Both the position numbers and the translations under genes were made by a program. Under the pieces are notes generated by a model that made no database searches, was not told the DNA's origin, and saw nothing but the letters and a program-made list of their open reading frames with translations. This document shows positions 36,421 to 48,170 of a stretch of DNA of 64,000 nucleotides, one piece after another. This stretch comes from Liolophura sinensis (Eukaryota > Mollusca > Polyplacophora > Chitonida > Chitonidae), in NCBI RefSeq assembly GCF_032854445.1, contig NW_027018105.1, positions 16,536 to 80,535 on the forward strand, read 5' to 3'. Every line of letters starts with the position of its first letter. The stretch's first letter is position 1.

Positions 36421-38068
36421 CTTTTTACAGCAGACTGTATCAAGTACCTTGTGTTTTTTATGTACAAATGGTGTGGTTTTTCTACACGTAGATAAAGACA
36501 TTGAGATTGTCTTGGACTTAGAAGTAAGACAATTGCTGGGTGAGTTAAATGGGCCTGGCCCAAAGATTTCAGGTCTTCTGGGCTACCGAAGGGCACAAAA
36601 CTTATTGTCAAAAGTTGAATATATTAATGACCAGTCGCGATTGTACAGAGTACAGTGTAGCCGGTTTCAATTAACAAAAAGAACAGGCAAAAATGCAAAA
36701 GTGGAAAAACTGTTCCAGTGCTGCTGGTAAGAGGCTAATCCGACGTATTTTGTGACGATAAATCGAATGGAGCAAACCGCGTTGCTCTCCGACCAATACT
36801 TTTGGCTGTAGTGACAATTGAATGATCGTTTATGTCATAATCACGTACCCAGCAACGGCTCTTATTCCATGGAAACCAGGGAAATTTGCAATTTTTCAAC
36901 AGCTGCCGATGCCAGGCTCAATTCCGCATCTTTTGGCACCTTACTGAAGTGGGTCAGTGTTCAGTTGTACTTTTTACAGCAGACTGTATCAAGTACCTTG
37001 TGTTTTTCACGTACAAATGGTGTGGTTTTTCTACACGTAGATAAAGACATTGAGATTGTCTTGCACTTAGAAGTAAGGCAATTGCTGGGTGAGTTAAATG
37101 GGCTTAGCCCAAAGATTTCAGGTCTTCTGGGCTACCGAAGGGCACATAACTTATAGTCAAAAGTTGAATATAGTAATGACCAGTCGCGATTGTACAGAGT
37201 ACAGTGTAGCCGATTTCAATTAACAAAAAGACCAGGTAAAAATGCAAAAGTGGAAAAACTGTTCCAGTGCTGCTGGTAAGTGGCTTATCCGACGTATTTT
37301 GTGACGAGAAATCGAATGGTGCAAACCGCGTTGCTCTCTGACCAAAACTTTTGGCTGTAGTGACAATTGAATGATCATTTATGTCATAATCACGTGCCCA
37401 GCAACGGCTCTTACTCCATGGAAAGCAGGGAAATTTGCAATTTTTCAACAGCTGCCGATACCTGGCTCAATTCCGCATCTTTTGGCACCTTACTGAAGTG
37501 GGTTCAGTGTTCAGTTGTACTTTTTACAGCAGACTGTATCAAGTACCTTGTGTTTTTTATGTACAAATGGTGTGGTTTTTCTACACGTAGATAAAGACAT
37601 TGAGATTGTCTTGCACTTAGAAGTAAGACAATTGCTGGGTGAGTTAAATGGGCTTAGCCCAAAGATTTCAGGTCTTCTGGGCTACCGAAGGGCACATAAC
37701 TTATAGTCAAAAGTTGAATATAGTAATGACCAGTCGCGATTGTACAGAGTACAGTGTAGCCGGTTTCAATTAACAAAAAGACCAGGTAAAAATGCAAAAG
37801 TGGAAAAACTGTTCCAGTGCTGCTGGTAAGAGGCTAATCCGACGTATTTTGTGACGAGAAATCGAATGGTGCAAACCGCGTTGCTCTCCGACCAATACTT
37901 TTGGCTGTAGTGACAATTGAATGATCATTTATGTCATAATCACGTGCCCAGCAACGGCTCTTACTCCATGGAAACCGGGGAAATTTGCAATTTTTCAACA
38001 GCTGCCGATACCTGGCTCAATTTCGCATCTTTTGGCACCTTGTTCATGTGGGTCTGTGGTCAGTTGTA
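36421..38068 (+). repeat. Nested three-monomer tandem duplication (offset 1648)
   Basis: M68-M69 repeat M65-M66 at offset 1648, including GGAGCAAACC, GATCGTTTATG, CGTACCCAGC and GCCAGGCTC in the first and GGAAAGCAGG plus GGGTTCAGTG in the second. M67 (36216) is a hybrid: left part with ACCGGGG like M70, right part with GGCCTGGCCC, CACAAAACTTATTG and ATATTAATG like M64; the breakpoint lies between about 36360 and 36420. Copy 2 of the large block lacks this insertion. Confidence 0.85.
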
Positions 38069-38960
38069 CTTTTTACAGCAGACTGTATCAAGTACCTTGT
38101 GTTTTTTATGTACAAATGGTGTGGTTTTTCTACACGTAGATAAAGACATTGAGATTGTCTTGGACTTAGAAGTAAGACAATTGCTGGGTGAGTTAAATGG
38201 GCTTAGCCCAAAGATTTGACATCTTCTGGGCTACCGAAGGGCACATAACTTATAGTCAAAAGTTGAATATAGTAATGACCAGTCGCGATTGTACAGAGTA
38301 CAGTGTAGCCGATTTCAATTAACAAAAAAGACCAGGTAAAAATGCAAAAGTGGAAAAACTGTTCCAGTGCTGCTGGTAAGAGGCTAATCCGACGTATTTT
38401 GTGACGAGAAATCGAATGGTGCAAACCGCGTTGCTCTCCGACCAATACTTTTGGCTGTAGTGACAATTGAATGATCATTTATATCATAATCACGTGCCCA
38501 GCAACGGCTCTTACTCCATGGAAACCAGGAAAATTTGCAATTTTTCAACAGCTGCCGATGCCTGGCTCAATTCCGGCTCTTTTGGCACCTTACTGAAGTG
38601 GGTCAGTGTTCAGTTGTACTTTTTACAGCAGACTGTATCAAGTACCTTGTGTTTTTCATGTACAAATGGTCTGGTTTTTCTACACGTAGATAAAGACATT
38701 GAGATTGTCTTGCACTTAGAAGTAGGGCAATTGCTGGTGAGTTAAATGGGCTTAGCCCAAAGATTTCAGGTTTTCTGGGCTACCGAAGGGCACATAACTT
38801 ATAGTCAAAGTTGAATATAGTAATGACCAGTCGCGATTGTACAGAGTACAGTGTAGCCGGTTTCAATTAAGAAAAAGACCAGGCAAAAATGCAAAAGTGG
38901 AAAAACTGTTCCAGTGCTGCTGGTAAGAGGCTAATCCGACGTATTTTGTGACGAGAAATC

Positions 38961-39509
38961 GAATGGTGCAAACCGCGTTGCTCTCCGACCAATACTTTTG
39001 GCTGTAGCGACAATTGAATGATCATTGATGTCATAATCACGTGCCCAGCAACGGCTCTTACTCCATGGAAACCATGGATATTTGCAATTTTTTAACAGCT
39101 GCCGATGCCTGGCCCAATTCCGCATCTTTTGGCACCTTATAAATGTGGGTCAGTGTTTAGCTGTACTTTTTACAGCAGACTGTATCAAGTACCTTGTGTT
39201 TTTTATGTACAAATGGTGTGGTTTTTCTACACGTAGATAAAGACATTGAGATTGTCTTGGACTTAGAAGTAAGACAATTGCTGGGTGAGTTAAATGGGCC
39301 TGGCCCAAAGATTTGACGTCTTCTGGGCTACCGAAGGGCACATAACTTATAGTCAAAAGTTGAATATAGTAATGACCAGTCGCGATTGTACAGAGTACAG
39401 TGTAGCCGGTTTCAATTAACAAAAAGAACAGGCAAAAATGCAAAAGTGGATAAGCTGTTCCAGTGCTGCTGGTAAGAGGCTAATCCGACGTATTTTGTGA
39501 CGAGAAATC
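38961..39509 (+). repeat. Hybrid monomer M72
   Basis: Most of M72 matches M84 (GGCCTGGCCC, AAAGAACAGGC), but its end GTGGATAAGCTG matches the end of M86. The switch falls in the common stretch AAAAATGCAAAAGTGG around 39430-39450. The hairpin loop is TTTGACG where M84 has TTTCAGG, so a conversion patch may also be present. The two monomers M85-M86 are missing here relative to copy 2. Confidence 0.75.
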
Positions 39510-40480
39510 GAATGGTGCAAACCGCGTTGCTCTCCGACCAATACTTTTGGCTGTAGCGACAATTGAATGATCATTGATGTCATAATCACTTGCCCAGCAA
39601 CGGCTCTTACTTCATGGAAACCAGAGATATTTGCAATTTTTTAACAGCTGCCGATGCCTGCCCAATTCCGCATCTTTTGGCACCTTATAAATGTGGGTCA
39701 GTGTTTAGTTGTACTTTTCACAGCAGACTGTATCAAGTACCTTGTGTTTTTTATGTACAAATGGTGTGGTTTTTCTACACGTAGATAAAGACATTGAGAT
39801 TGTCTTGCACTTAGAAGTAAGACAATTGCTGGGTGAGTTAAATGGGCTTAGCCCAAAGATTTGACGTCTTCTGGGCTACCGAAGGGCACATAACTTATAG
39901 TCAAAAGTTGAATATAGTAATGACCAGTCGCGATTGTACAGAGTACAGTGTAGCCGATTTCAATTAACAAAAAGACCAGGCAAAAATGCAAAAGTGGAAA
40001 AACTGTTCCAGTGCTGCTGGTAAGAGGCTAATCCGACGTATTTTGTGACGACAAATCGAATGGTGCAAACCGCGTTGCTCTCCGACCAATACTTTTGCCT
40101 GTAGTGACAATTGAATGATCATTTATGTCATAATTACGTGCACAGCAACGGCTCTTACTCCATGGAAACCGGGGAAATTTGCAATTTTTCAACAGCTGAC
40201 GATATCTGGCTCAATTCCGCATCTTTTGGCACCTTACTGAAGTGGGTCAGTGTTCAGTTGTACTTTTTACAGCAGACTGTATCAAGTACCTTGTGTTTTT
40301 CATGTACAAATGGTGTGGTTTTTCTACACGTAGGTAAAGACATTGAGATTGTCTTGCACTTAGAAGTAAGGCAATTGCTGGGTGAGTTAAATGGGCTTAG
40401 CCCAAAGATTTGACGTCTTCTGGGCTACCGAAGGGCACATAACTTATAGTCAAAAGTTGAATATAGTAATGACAAGTTGC

Positions 40481-43400
40481 GATTGTACAGAGTACAGTGT
40501 AGCCGATTCCAATTAACAAAAAGACCAGGCAAAAATGCAAAAGTGGAAAAACTGTTCCAGTGCTACCAGTAAGAGGCTAATCCGACGTATTTTGTGACGA
40601 AAAATCGAATGGTGCAATCTGCGTTGCTCTCCGACCAATACTTTTGGCTGTAGCGACAATTGAATGATCATTTATATCATAATCACGTGCCCAGCAACGG
40701 CTCTTACTCCATGGAAACCAGGAAAATTTGCAATTTTTTAACAGCTGCCGATGCCTGGCTCAATTCCGCATCTTTTGGCACCTTACTGAAGTGGGTCAGT
40801 GTTCAGTTGTACTTTTTACAGCAGACTGTATCAAGTACCTTGTGTTTTTCATGTACAAATGGTGCGGTTTTTCTACACGTAGATAAAGACATTGAGATTG
40901 TCTTGCACTTAGAAGTAAGGCAATTGCTGGGTGAGTTAAATGGGCTTAGCCCAAAGATTTCAGGTTTTCTGGGCTACCGAAGGGCACATAACTTATAGTC
41001 AAAAGTTGAATATAGTAATGACCAGTCGCGATTGTACAGAGTACAGTGTAGCCGGTTTCAATTAACAAAAAGACCAGGCAAAAATGCAAAAGTGGAAAAA
41101 CTGTTCCAGTGCTGCTGGTAAGAGGCTAATCCGACGTATTTTGTGACGAGAAATCGAATGGTGCAAACCGCGTTGCTCTCCGACCAATACTTTTGGCTGT
41201 AGCGACAATTGAATGATCATTTATGTCATAATCACGTGCACAGCAACGGCTCTTACTCCATGGAAACCATGGATATTTGCAATATTTTAACAGCTGCCGA
41301 TGCCTGGCCCAATTCCGCATCTTTTGGCACCTTATAAATGTGGGTCAGTGTTTAGCTGTACTTTTTACAGCAGACTGTATCAAGTACCTTGTGTTTTTTA
41401 TGTACAAATGGTGTGGTTTTTATACACGTAGATAAAGACATTGAGATTGTCTTGGACTTAAAAGTAAGACAATTGCTGGGTGAGTTAAATGGGCCTGGCC
41501 CAAAGATTTCAGGTCTTCTGGGCTACCGAAGGGCACATAACTTATTGTCAAAAGTTGAATATACTAATGACCAGTCGCGATTGTACAGAGTACAGTGTAG
41601 CCGGTTTCAATTAACAAAAAGAACAGGCAAAAATGCAAAAGTGGAAAAACTGTTCCAGTGCTGGTGGTAAGAGGCTAATCCGACGTATTTTGTGACGACA
41701 AATCGAATGGTGCAAACCGCGTTGCTCTCCGACCAATACTTTTGGCTGTAGTGACAATTGAATGATCATTTATGTCATAATCACGTGCCCAGCAACGGCT
41801 CTTACTCCATGGAAACCAGGGAAATTTGCAATTTTTCAACAGCTGCCGATGCCTGGCTCAATTCCGCATCTTTTGGCACCTTACTGAAGTGGGTCAGTGT
41901 TCAGTTGTACTTTTTACAGCAGACTGTATCAAGTACCTTGTGTTTTTCACGTACAAATGGTGTGGTTTTTCTACACGTAGATAAAGACATTGAGATTGTC
42001 TTGCACTTAGAAGTAAGGCAATTGCTGGGTGAGTTAAATGGGCTTAGCCCAAAGATTTGACGTCTTCTGGGCTACCGAAGGGCACATAACTTATAGTCAA
42101 AAGTTGAATATAGTAATGACCAGTCGCGATTGTACAGAGTACAGTGTAGCCGATTTCAATTAACAAAAAGACCAGGCAAAAATGCAAAAGAGGAAAAACT
42201 GTTCCACTGCTGCTGGTAAGAGGCTAATCCGACGTATTTTGTGACGAGAAATCGAATGGTGCAAACCGCGTTGCTCTCCGACCAATACTTTTGGCTGTAG
42301 TGACAATTGAATGATCATTTATATCATAATCACGTGCCCAGCAACGGCTCTTACTCCATGGAAACCAGGAAAATTTGCAATTTTTCAACAGCTGCCGATG
42401 CCTGGCTCAATTCCGCATCTTTTGGCACCTTACTGAAGTGGGTCAGTGTTTAGTTGTACTTTTTACAGCAGACTGTATCAAGTACCTTGTGTTTTTCATG
42501 TACAAATGGTGCGGTTTTTCTACACGTAGATAAAGACATTGAGATTGTCTTGCACTTAGAAGTAAGGCAATTGCTGGGTGAGTTAAATGGGCTTAGCCCA
42601 AAGATTTCAGTTTTTCTGGGCTACCGAAGGGCACATAACTTATAGTCAAAAGTTGAATATAGTAATGACCAGTCGCGATTGTACAGAGTACAGTGTAGCC
42701 GGTTTCAATTAACAAAAAGACCAGGCAAAAATGCAAAAGTGGAAAAACTGTTCCAGTGCTGCTGGTAAGAGGCTAATCCGACGTATTTTGTGACGAGAAA
42801 TCGAATGGTGAAAACCGCGTTGCTCTCCGACCAATACTTTTGGCTGTAGCGACAATTGAATGATCATTTATGTCATAATCACGTGCCCAGCAACGGCTCT
42901 TACTCCATGGAAACCATGGATATTTGCAATTTTTTAACAGCTGCCGATGCCTGGCCCAATTCCGCATCTTTTGGCACCTTATAAATGTGGGTCAGTGTTT
43001 AGCTGTACTTTTTACAGCAGACTGTATCAAGTACCTTGTGTTTTTTATGTACAAATGGTGTGGTTTTTCTACACGTAGATAAAGACATTGAGATTGTCTT
43101 GGACTTAGAAGTAAGACAATTGCTGGGTGAGTTAAATGGGCTTAGCCCAAAGATTTCAGGTCTTCTGGGCTACCGAAGGGCACAAAACTTATTGTCAAAA
43201 GTTGAATATATTAATGACCAGTCGCGATTGTACAGAGTACAGTGTAGCCGGTTTCAATTAACAAAAAGAACAGGCAAAAATGCAAAAGTGGAAAAACTGT
43301 TCCAGTGCTGCTGGTAAGAGGCTAATCCGACGTATTTTGTGACGATAAATCGAATGGAGCAAACCGCGTTGCTCTCCGACCAATACTTTTGGCTGTAGTG

Positions 43401-46400
43401 ACAATTGAATGATCGTTTATGTCATAATCACGTGCCCAGCAACGGCTCTTATTCCATGGAAACCAGGGAAATTTGCAATTTTTCAACAGCTGCCGATGCC
43501 AGGCTCAATTCCGCATCTTTTGGCACCTTACTGAAGTGGGTCAGTGTTCAGTTGTACTTTTTACAGCAGACTGTATCAAGTACCTTGTGTTTTTCACGTA
43601 CAAATGGTGTGGTTTTTCTACACGTAGATAAAGACATTGAGATTGTCTTGCACTTAGAAGTAAGGCAATTGCTGGGTGAGTTAAATGGGCTTAGCCCAAA
43701 GATTTCAGGTCTTCTGGGCTACCGAAGGGCACATAACTTATAGTCAAAAGTTGAATATAGTAATGACCAGTCGCGATTGTACAGAGTACAGTGTAGCCGA
43801 TTTCAATTAACAAAAAGACCAGGTAAAAATGCAAAAGTGGAAAAACTGTTCCAGTGCTGCTGGTAAGTGGCTTATCCGACGTATTTTGTGACGAGAAATC
43901 GAATGGTGCAAACCGCGTTGCTCTCTGACCAAAACTTTTGGCTGTAGTGACAATTGAATGATCATTTATGTCATAATCACGTGCCCAGCAACGGCTCTTA
44001 CTCCATGGAAACCAGGGAAATTTGCAATTTTTCAACAGCTGCCGATACCTGGCTCAATTCCGCATCTTTTGGCACCTTACTGAAGTGGGTCAGTGTTCAG
44101 TTGTACTTTTTACAGCAGACTGTATCAAGTACCTTGTGTTTTTTATGTACAAATGGTGTGGTTTTTCTACACGTAGATAAAGACATTGAGATTGTCTTGC
44201 ACTTAGAAGTAAGACAATTGCTGGGTGAGTTAAATGGGCTTAGCCCAAAGATTTCAGGTCTTCTGGACTACCGAAGGGCACATAACTTATAGTCAAAAGT
44301 TGAATATAGTAATGACCAGTCGCGATTGTACAGAGTACAGTGTAGCCGGTTTCAATTAACAAAAAGACCAGGTAAAAATGCAAAAGTGGAAAAACTGTTC
44401 CAGTGCTGCTGGTAAGAGGCTAATCCGACGTATTTTGTGACGAGAAATCGAATGGTGCAAACCGCGTTGCTCTCCGACCAATACTTTTGGCTGTAGTGAC
44501 AATTGAATGATCATTTATGTCATAATCACGTGCCCAGCAACGGCTCTTACTCCATGGAAACCGGGGAAATTTGCAGTTTTTCAACAGCTGCCGATACCTG
44601 GCTCAATTTCGCATCTTTTGGCACCTTGTTCATGTGGGTCTGTGGTCAGTTGTACTTTTTACAGCAGACTGTATCAAGTACCTTGTGTTTTTTATGTACA
44701 AATGGTGTGGTTTTTCTACACGTAGATAAAGACATTGAGATTGTCTTGCACTTAGAAGTAAGACAATTGCTGGGTGAGTTAAATGGGCTTAGCCCAAAGA
44801 TTTGACATCTTCTGGGCTACCGAAGGGCACATAACTTATAGTCAAAAGTTGAATATAGTAATGACCAGTCGCGATTGTACAGAGTACAGTGTAGCCGATT
44901 TCAATTAACAAAAAAGACCAGGTAAAAATGCAAAAGTGGAAAAACTGTTCCAGTGCTGCTGGTAAGAGGCTAATCCGACGTATTTTGTGACGAGAAATCG
45001 AATGGTGCAAACCGCGTTGCTCTCCGACCAATACTTTTGGCTGTAGTGACAATTGAATGATCATTTATATCATAATCACGTGCCCAGCAACGGCTCTTAC
45101 TCCATGGAAACCAGGAAAATTTGCAATTTTTCAACAGCTGCCGATGCCTGGCTCAATTCCGCATCTTTTGGCACCTTACTGAAGTGGGTCAGTGTTCAGT
45201 TGTACTTTTTACAGCAGACTGTATCAAGTACCTTGTGTTTTTCATGTACAAATGGTCTGGTTTTTCTACACGTAGATAAAGACATTGAGATTGTCTTGCA
45301 CTTAGAAGTAGGGCAATTGCTGGGTGAGTTAAATGGGCTTAGCCCAAAGATTTCAGGTTTTCTGGGCTACCGAAGGGCACATAACTTATAGTCAAAAGTT
45401 GAATATAGTAATGACCAGTCGCGATTGTACAGAGTACAGTGTAGCCGGTTTCAATTAACAAAAAGACCAGGCAAAAATGCAAAAGTGGAAAAACTGTTCC
45501 AGTGCTGCTGGTAAGAGGCTAATCCGACGTATTTTGTGACGAGAAATCGAATGGTGCAAACCGCGTTGCTCTCCGACCAATACTTTTGGCTGTAGCGACA
45601 ATTGAATGATCATTGATGTCATAATCACGTGCCCAGCAACGGCTCTTACTCCATGGAAACCATGGATATTTGCAATTTTTTAACAGCTGCCGATGCCTGG
45701 CCCAATTCCGCATCTTTTGGCACCTTATAAATGTGGGTCAGTGTTTAGCTGTACTTTTTACAGCAGACTGTATCAAGTACCTTGTGTTTTTTATGTACAA
45801 ATGGTGTGGTTTTTCTACACGTAGATAAAGACATTGAGATTGTCTTGGACTTAGAAGTAAGACAATTGCTGGGTGAGTTAAATGGGCCTGGCCCAAAGAT
45901 TTCAGGTCTTCTGGGCTACCGAAGGGCACATAACTTATAGTCAAAAGTTGAATATAGTAATGACCAGTCGCGATTGTACAGAGTACAGTGTAGCCGGTTT
46001 CAATTAACAAAAAGAACAGGCAAAAATGCAAAAGTGGAAAAACTGTTCCAGTGCTGCTGGTAAGAGGCTAATCCGAAGTATTTTGTGACGAGAAATCGAA
46101 TGGTGCAAACCGCGTTGCTCTCCGACCAACACTTTTGGCTGTAGCGACAATTGAATGATCATTGATGTCATAATCACGTGCCCAGCAACGGCTCTTACTC
46201 CATGGAAACCAGGGATATTTGCAATTTTTTAACAGCTGCCGATGCCTGGCTCAATTCCGCATCTTTTGGCACCTTATTCCTGTGGGTCTGTGGTCAGTTG
46301 TACTTTTTACAGCAGACTGTATCAAGTACCTTGTGTTTTTTATGTACAAATGGTGTGGTTTTTCTACACGTAGATAAAGACATTGAGATTGTCTTGCACT

Positions 46401-48170
46401 TAGAAGTAAGACAATTGCTGGGTGAGTTAAATGGGCTTAGCCCAAAGATTTGACGTCTTCTGGGCTACCGAAGGGCACATAACTTATAGTCAAAAGTTGA
46501 ATATAGTAATGACCAGTCGCGATTGTACAGAGTACAGTGTTGCCGATTTCAATTAACAAAAAGACCAGGTAAAAATGCAAAAGTGGAAAAAACTGTTCCA
46601 GTGCTGCTGTTAAGAGGCTAATCCGACGTATTTTGTGACGAGAAATCGAATGGTGCAAACCGCGTTGCTCTCCGACCAATACTTTTGGCTGTATTGACAA
46701 TTGAATGATCATTTATGTCATAATCACGTGCCCAGCAACGGCTCTTACTCCATGGAAACCAGGGAAATTTGCAATTTGTCAACAGCTGCCGATGCCTGGC
46801 TCAATTCCGCATCTTTTGGCACCTTACTGAAGTGGGTCAGTGTTCAGTTGTACTTTTTACAGCAGACTGTATCAAGTACCTTGTGTTTTTCACGTACAAA
46901 TGGTGTGGTTTTTCTACACGTAGATAAAGACATTGAGATTGTCTTGCACTTAGAAGTAAGGCAATTGCTGGGTGAGTTAAATGGGCTTAGCCCAAAGATT
47001 TCAGGTCTTCTGGGCTACCGAAGGGCACATAACTTATCGTCAAAAGTTGAATATAGTAATGACCAGTCGCGATTGTACAGAGTACAGTGTAGCCGATTTC
47101 AATTAACAAAAAGACCAGGCAAAAATGCAAAAGTGGATAAGCTGTTCCAGTGCTGCTGGTAAGAGGCTAATCCGACGTATTTTGTGACGAGAAATCGAAT
47201 GGTGCAAACCGCGTTGCTCTCCGACCAATACTTTTGGCTGTAGCGACAATTGAATGATCATTGATGTCATAATCACTTGCCCAGCAACGGCTCTTACTTC
47301 ATGGAAACCAGAGATATTTGCAATTTTTTAACAGCTGCCGATGCCTGGCCCAATTCCGCATCTTTTGGCACCTTATAAATGTGGGTCAGTGTTTAGTTGT
47401 ACTTTTCACAGCAGACTGTATCAAGTACCTTGTGTTTTTTATGTACAAATGGTGTGGTTTTTCTACACGTAGATAAAGACATTGAGATTGTCTTGCACTT
47501 AGAAGTAAGACAATTGCTGGGTGAGTTAAATGGGCTTAGCCCAAAGATTTGACGTCTTCTGGGCTACCGAAGGGCACATAACTTATAGTCAAAAGTTGAA
47601 TATAGTAATGACCAGTCGCGATTGTACAGAGTACAGTGTAGCCGATTTCAATTAACAAAAAGACCAGGCAAAAATGCAAAAGTGGAAAAACTGTTCCAGT
47701 GCTGCTGGTAAGTGGCTAATCCGACGTATTTTGTGACGACAAATCGAATGGTGCAAACCGCGTTGCTCTCCGACCAATACTTTTGCCTGTAGTGACAATT
47801 GAATGATCATTTATGTCATAATTACGTGCACAGCAACGGCTCTTACTCCATGGAAACCGGGGAAATTTGCAATTTTTCAACAGCTGACGATATCTGGCTC
47901 AATTCCGCATCTTTTGGCACCTTACTGAAGTGGGTCAGTGTTCAGTTGTACTTTTTACAGCAGACTGTATCAAGTACCTTGTGTTTTTCATGTACAAATG
48001 GTGTGGTTTTTCTACACGTAGGTAAAGACATTGAGATTGTCTTGCACTTAGAAGTAAGGCAATTGCTGGGTGAGTTAAATGGGCTTAGCCCAAAGATTTG
48101 ACGTCTTCTGGGCTACCGAAGGGCACATAACTTATAGTCAAAAGTTGAATATAGTAATGACAAGTTGCGA
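40481..48170 (+). repeat. Tandem block, offset 8235, copy 2 (14 monomers)
   Basis: Starts and types from M75: 40607 A, 41156 C, 41705 A, 42254 A, 42803 C, 43352 A, 43901 A, 44450 B, 45000 A, 45549 C, 46098 B, 46648 A, 47197 C, 47746 A. It directly abuts copy 1. Differences include CACA versus CCCA slot in M76/M61, GGTGCGG versus GGTGTGG in M78/M63, GGCTTAGCCC versus GGCCTGGCCC in M79/M64, and CGTGCCC versus CGTACCC in M80/M65. The right edge lies in M88, where GTACATAGTAC departs from M74. Confidence 0.9.
46098..47196 (+). repeat. Two monomers (M85-M86) absent from copy 1
   Basis: M85 (type B with TTATTCCTGTGGG) and M86 (type A with CAATTTGTCAAC and TTATCGTC) lie between the partners of M72 and M73. 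Because M72 joins an M84-like body to an M86-like tail, loss from copy 1 explains the data better than insertion here. Confidence 0.75.

Larger units (their letters stand above)
32246..40480 (+). repeat. Tandem block, offset 8235, copy 1 (15 monomers)
   Basis: Starts and types from M60: 32372 A, 32921 C, 33470 A, 34019 A, 34568 C, 35117 A, 35666 A, 36216 C, 36765 A, 37314 A, 37864 B, 38414 A, 38961 C, 39510 C, 40058 A. M60-M66 match M75-M81 at offset 8235, M70-M71 match M82-M83 at 6586, and M73-M74 match M87-M88 at ~7688. The offset changes mark a three-monomer gain here and a two-monomer difference after M72. Substitution differences between copies are clearly more frequent than in the 7685-offset pair. 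Confidence 0.9.
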
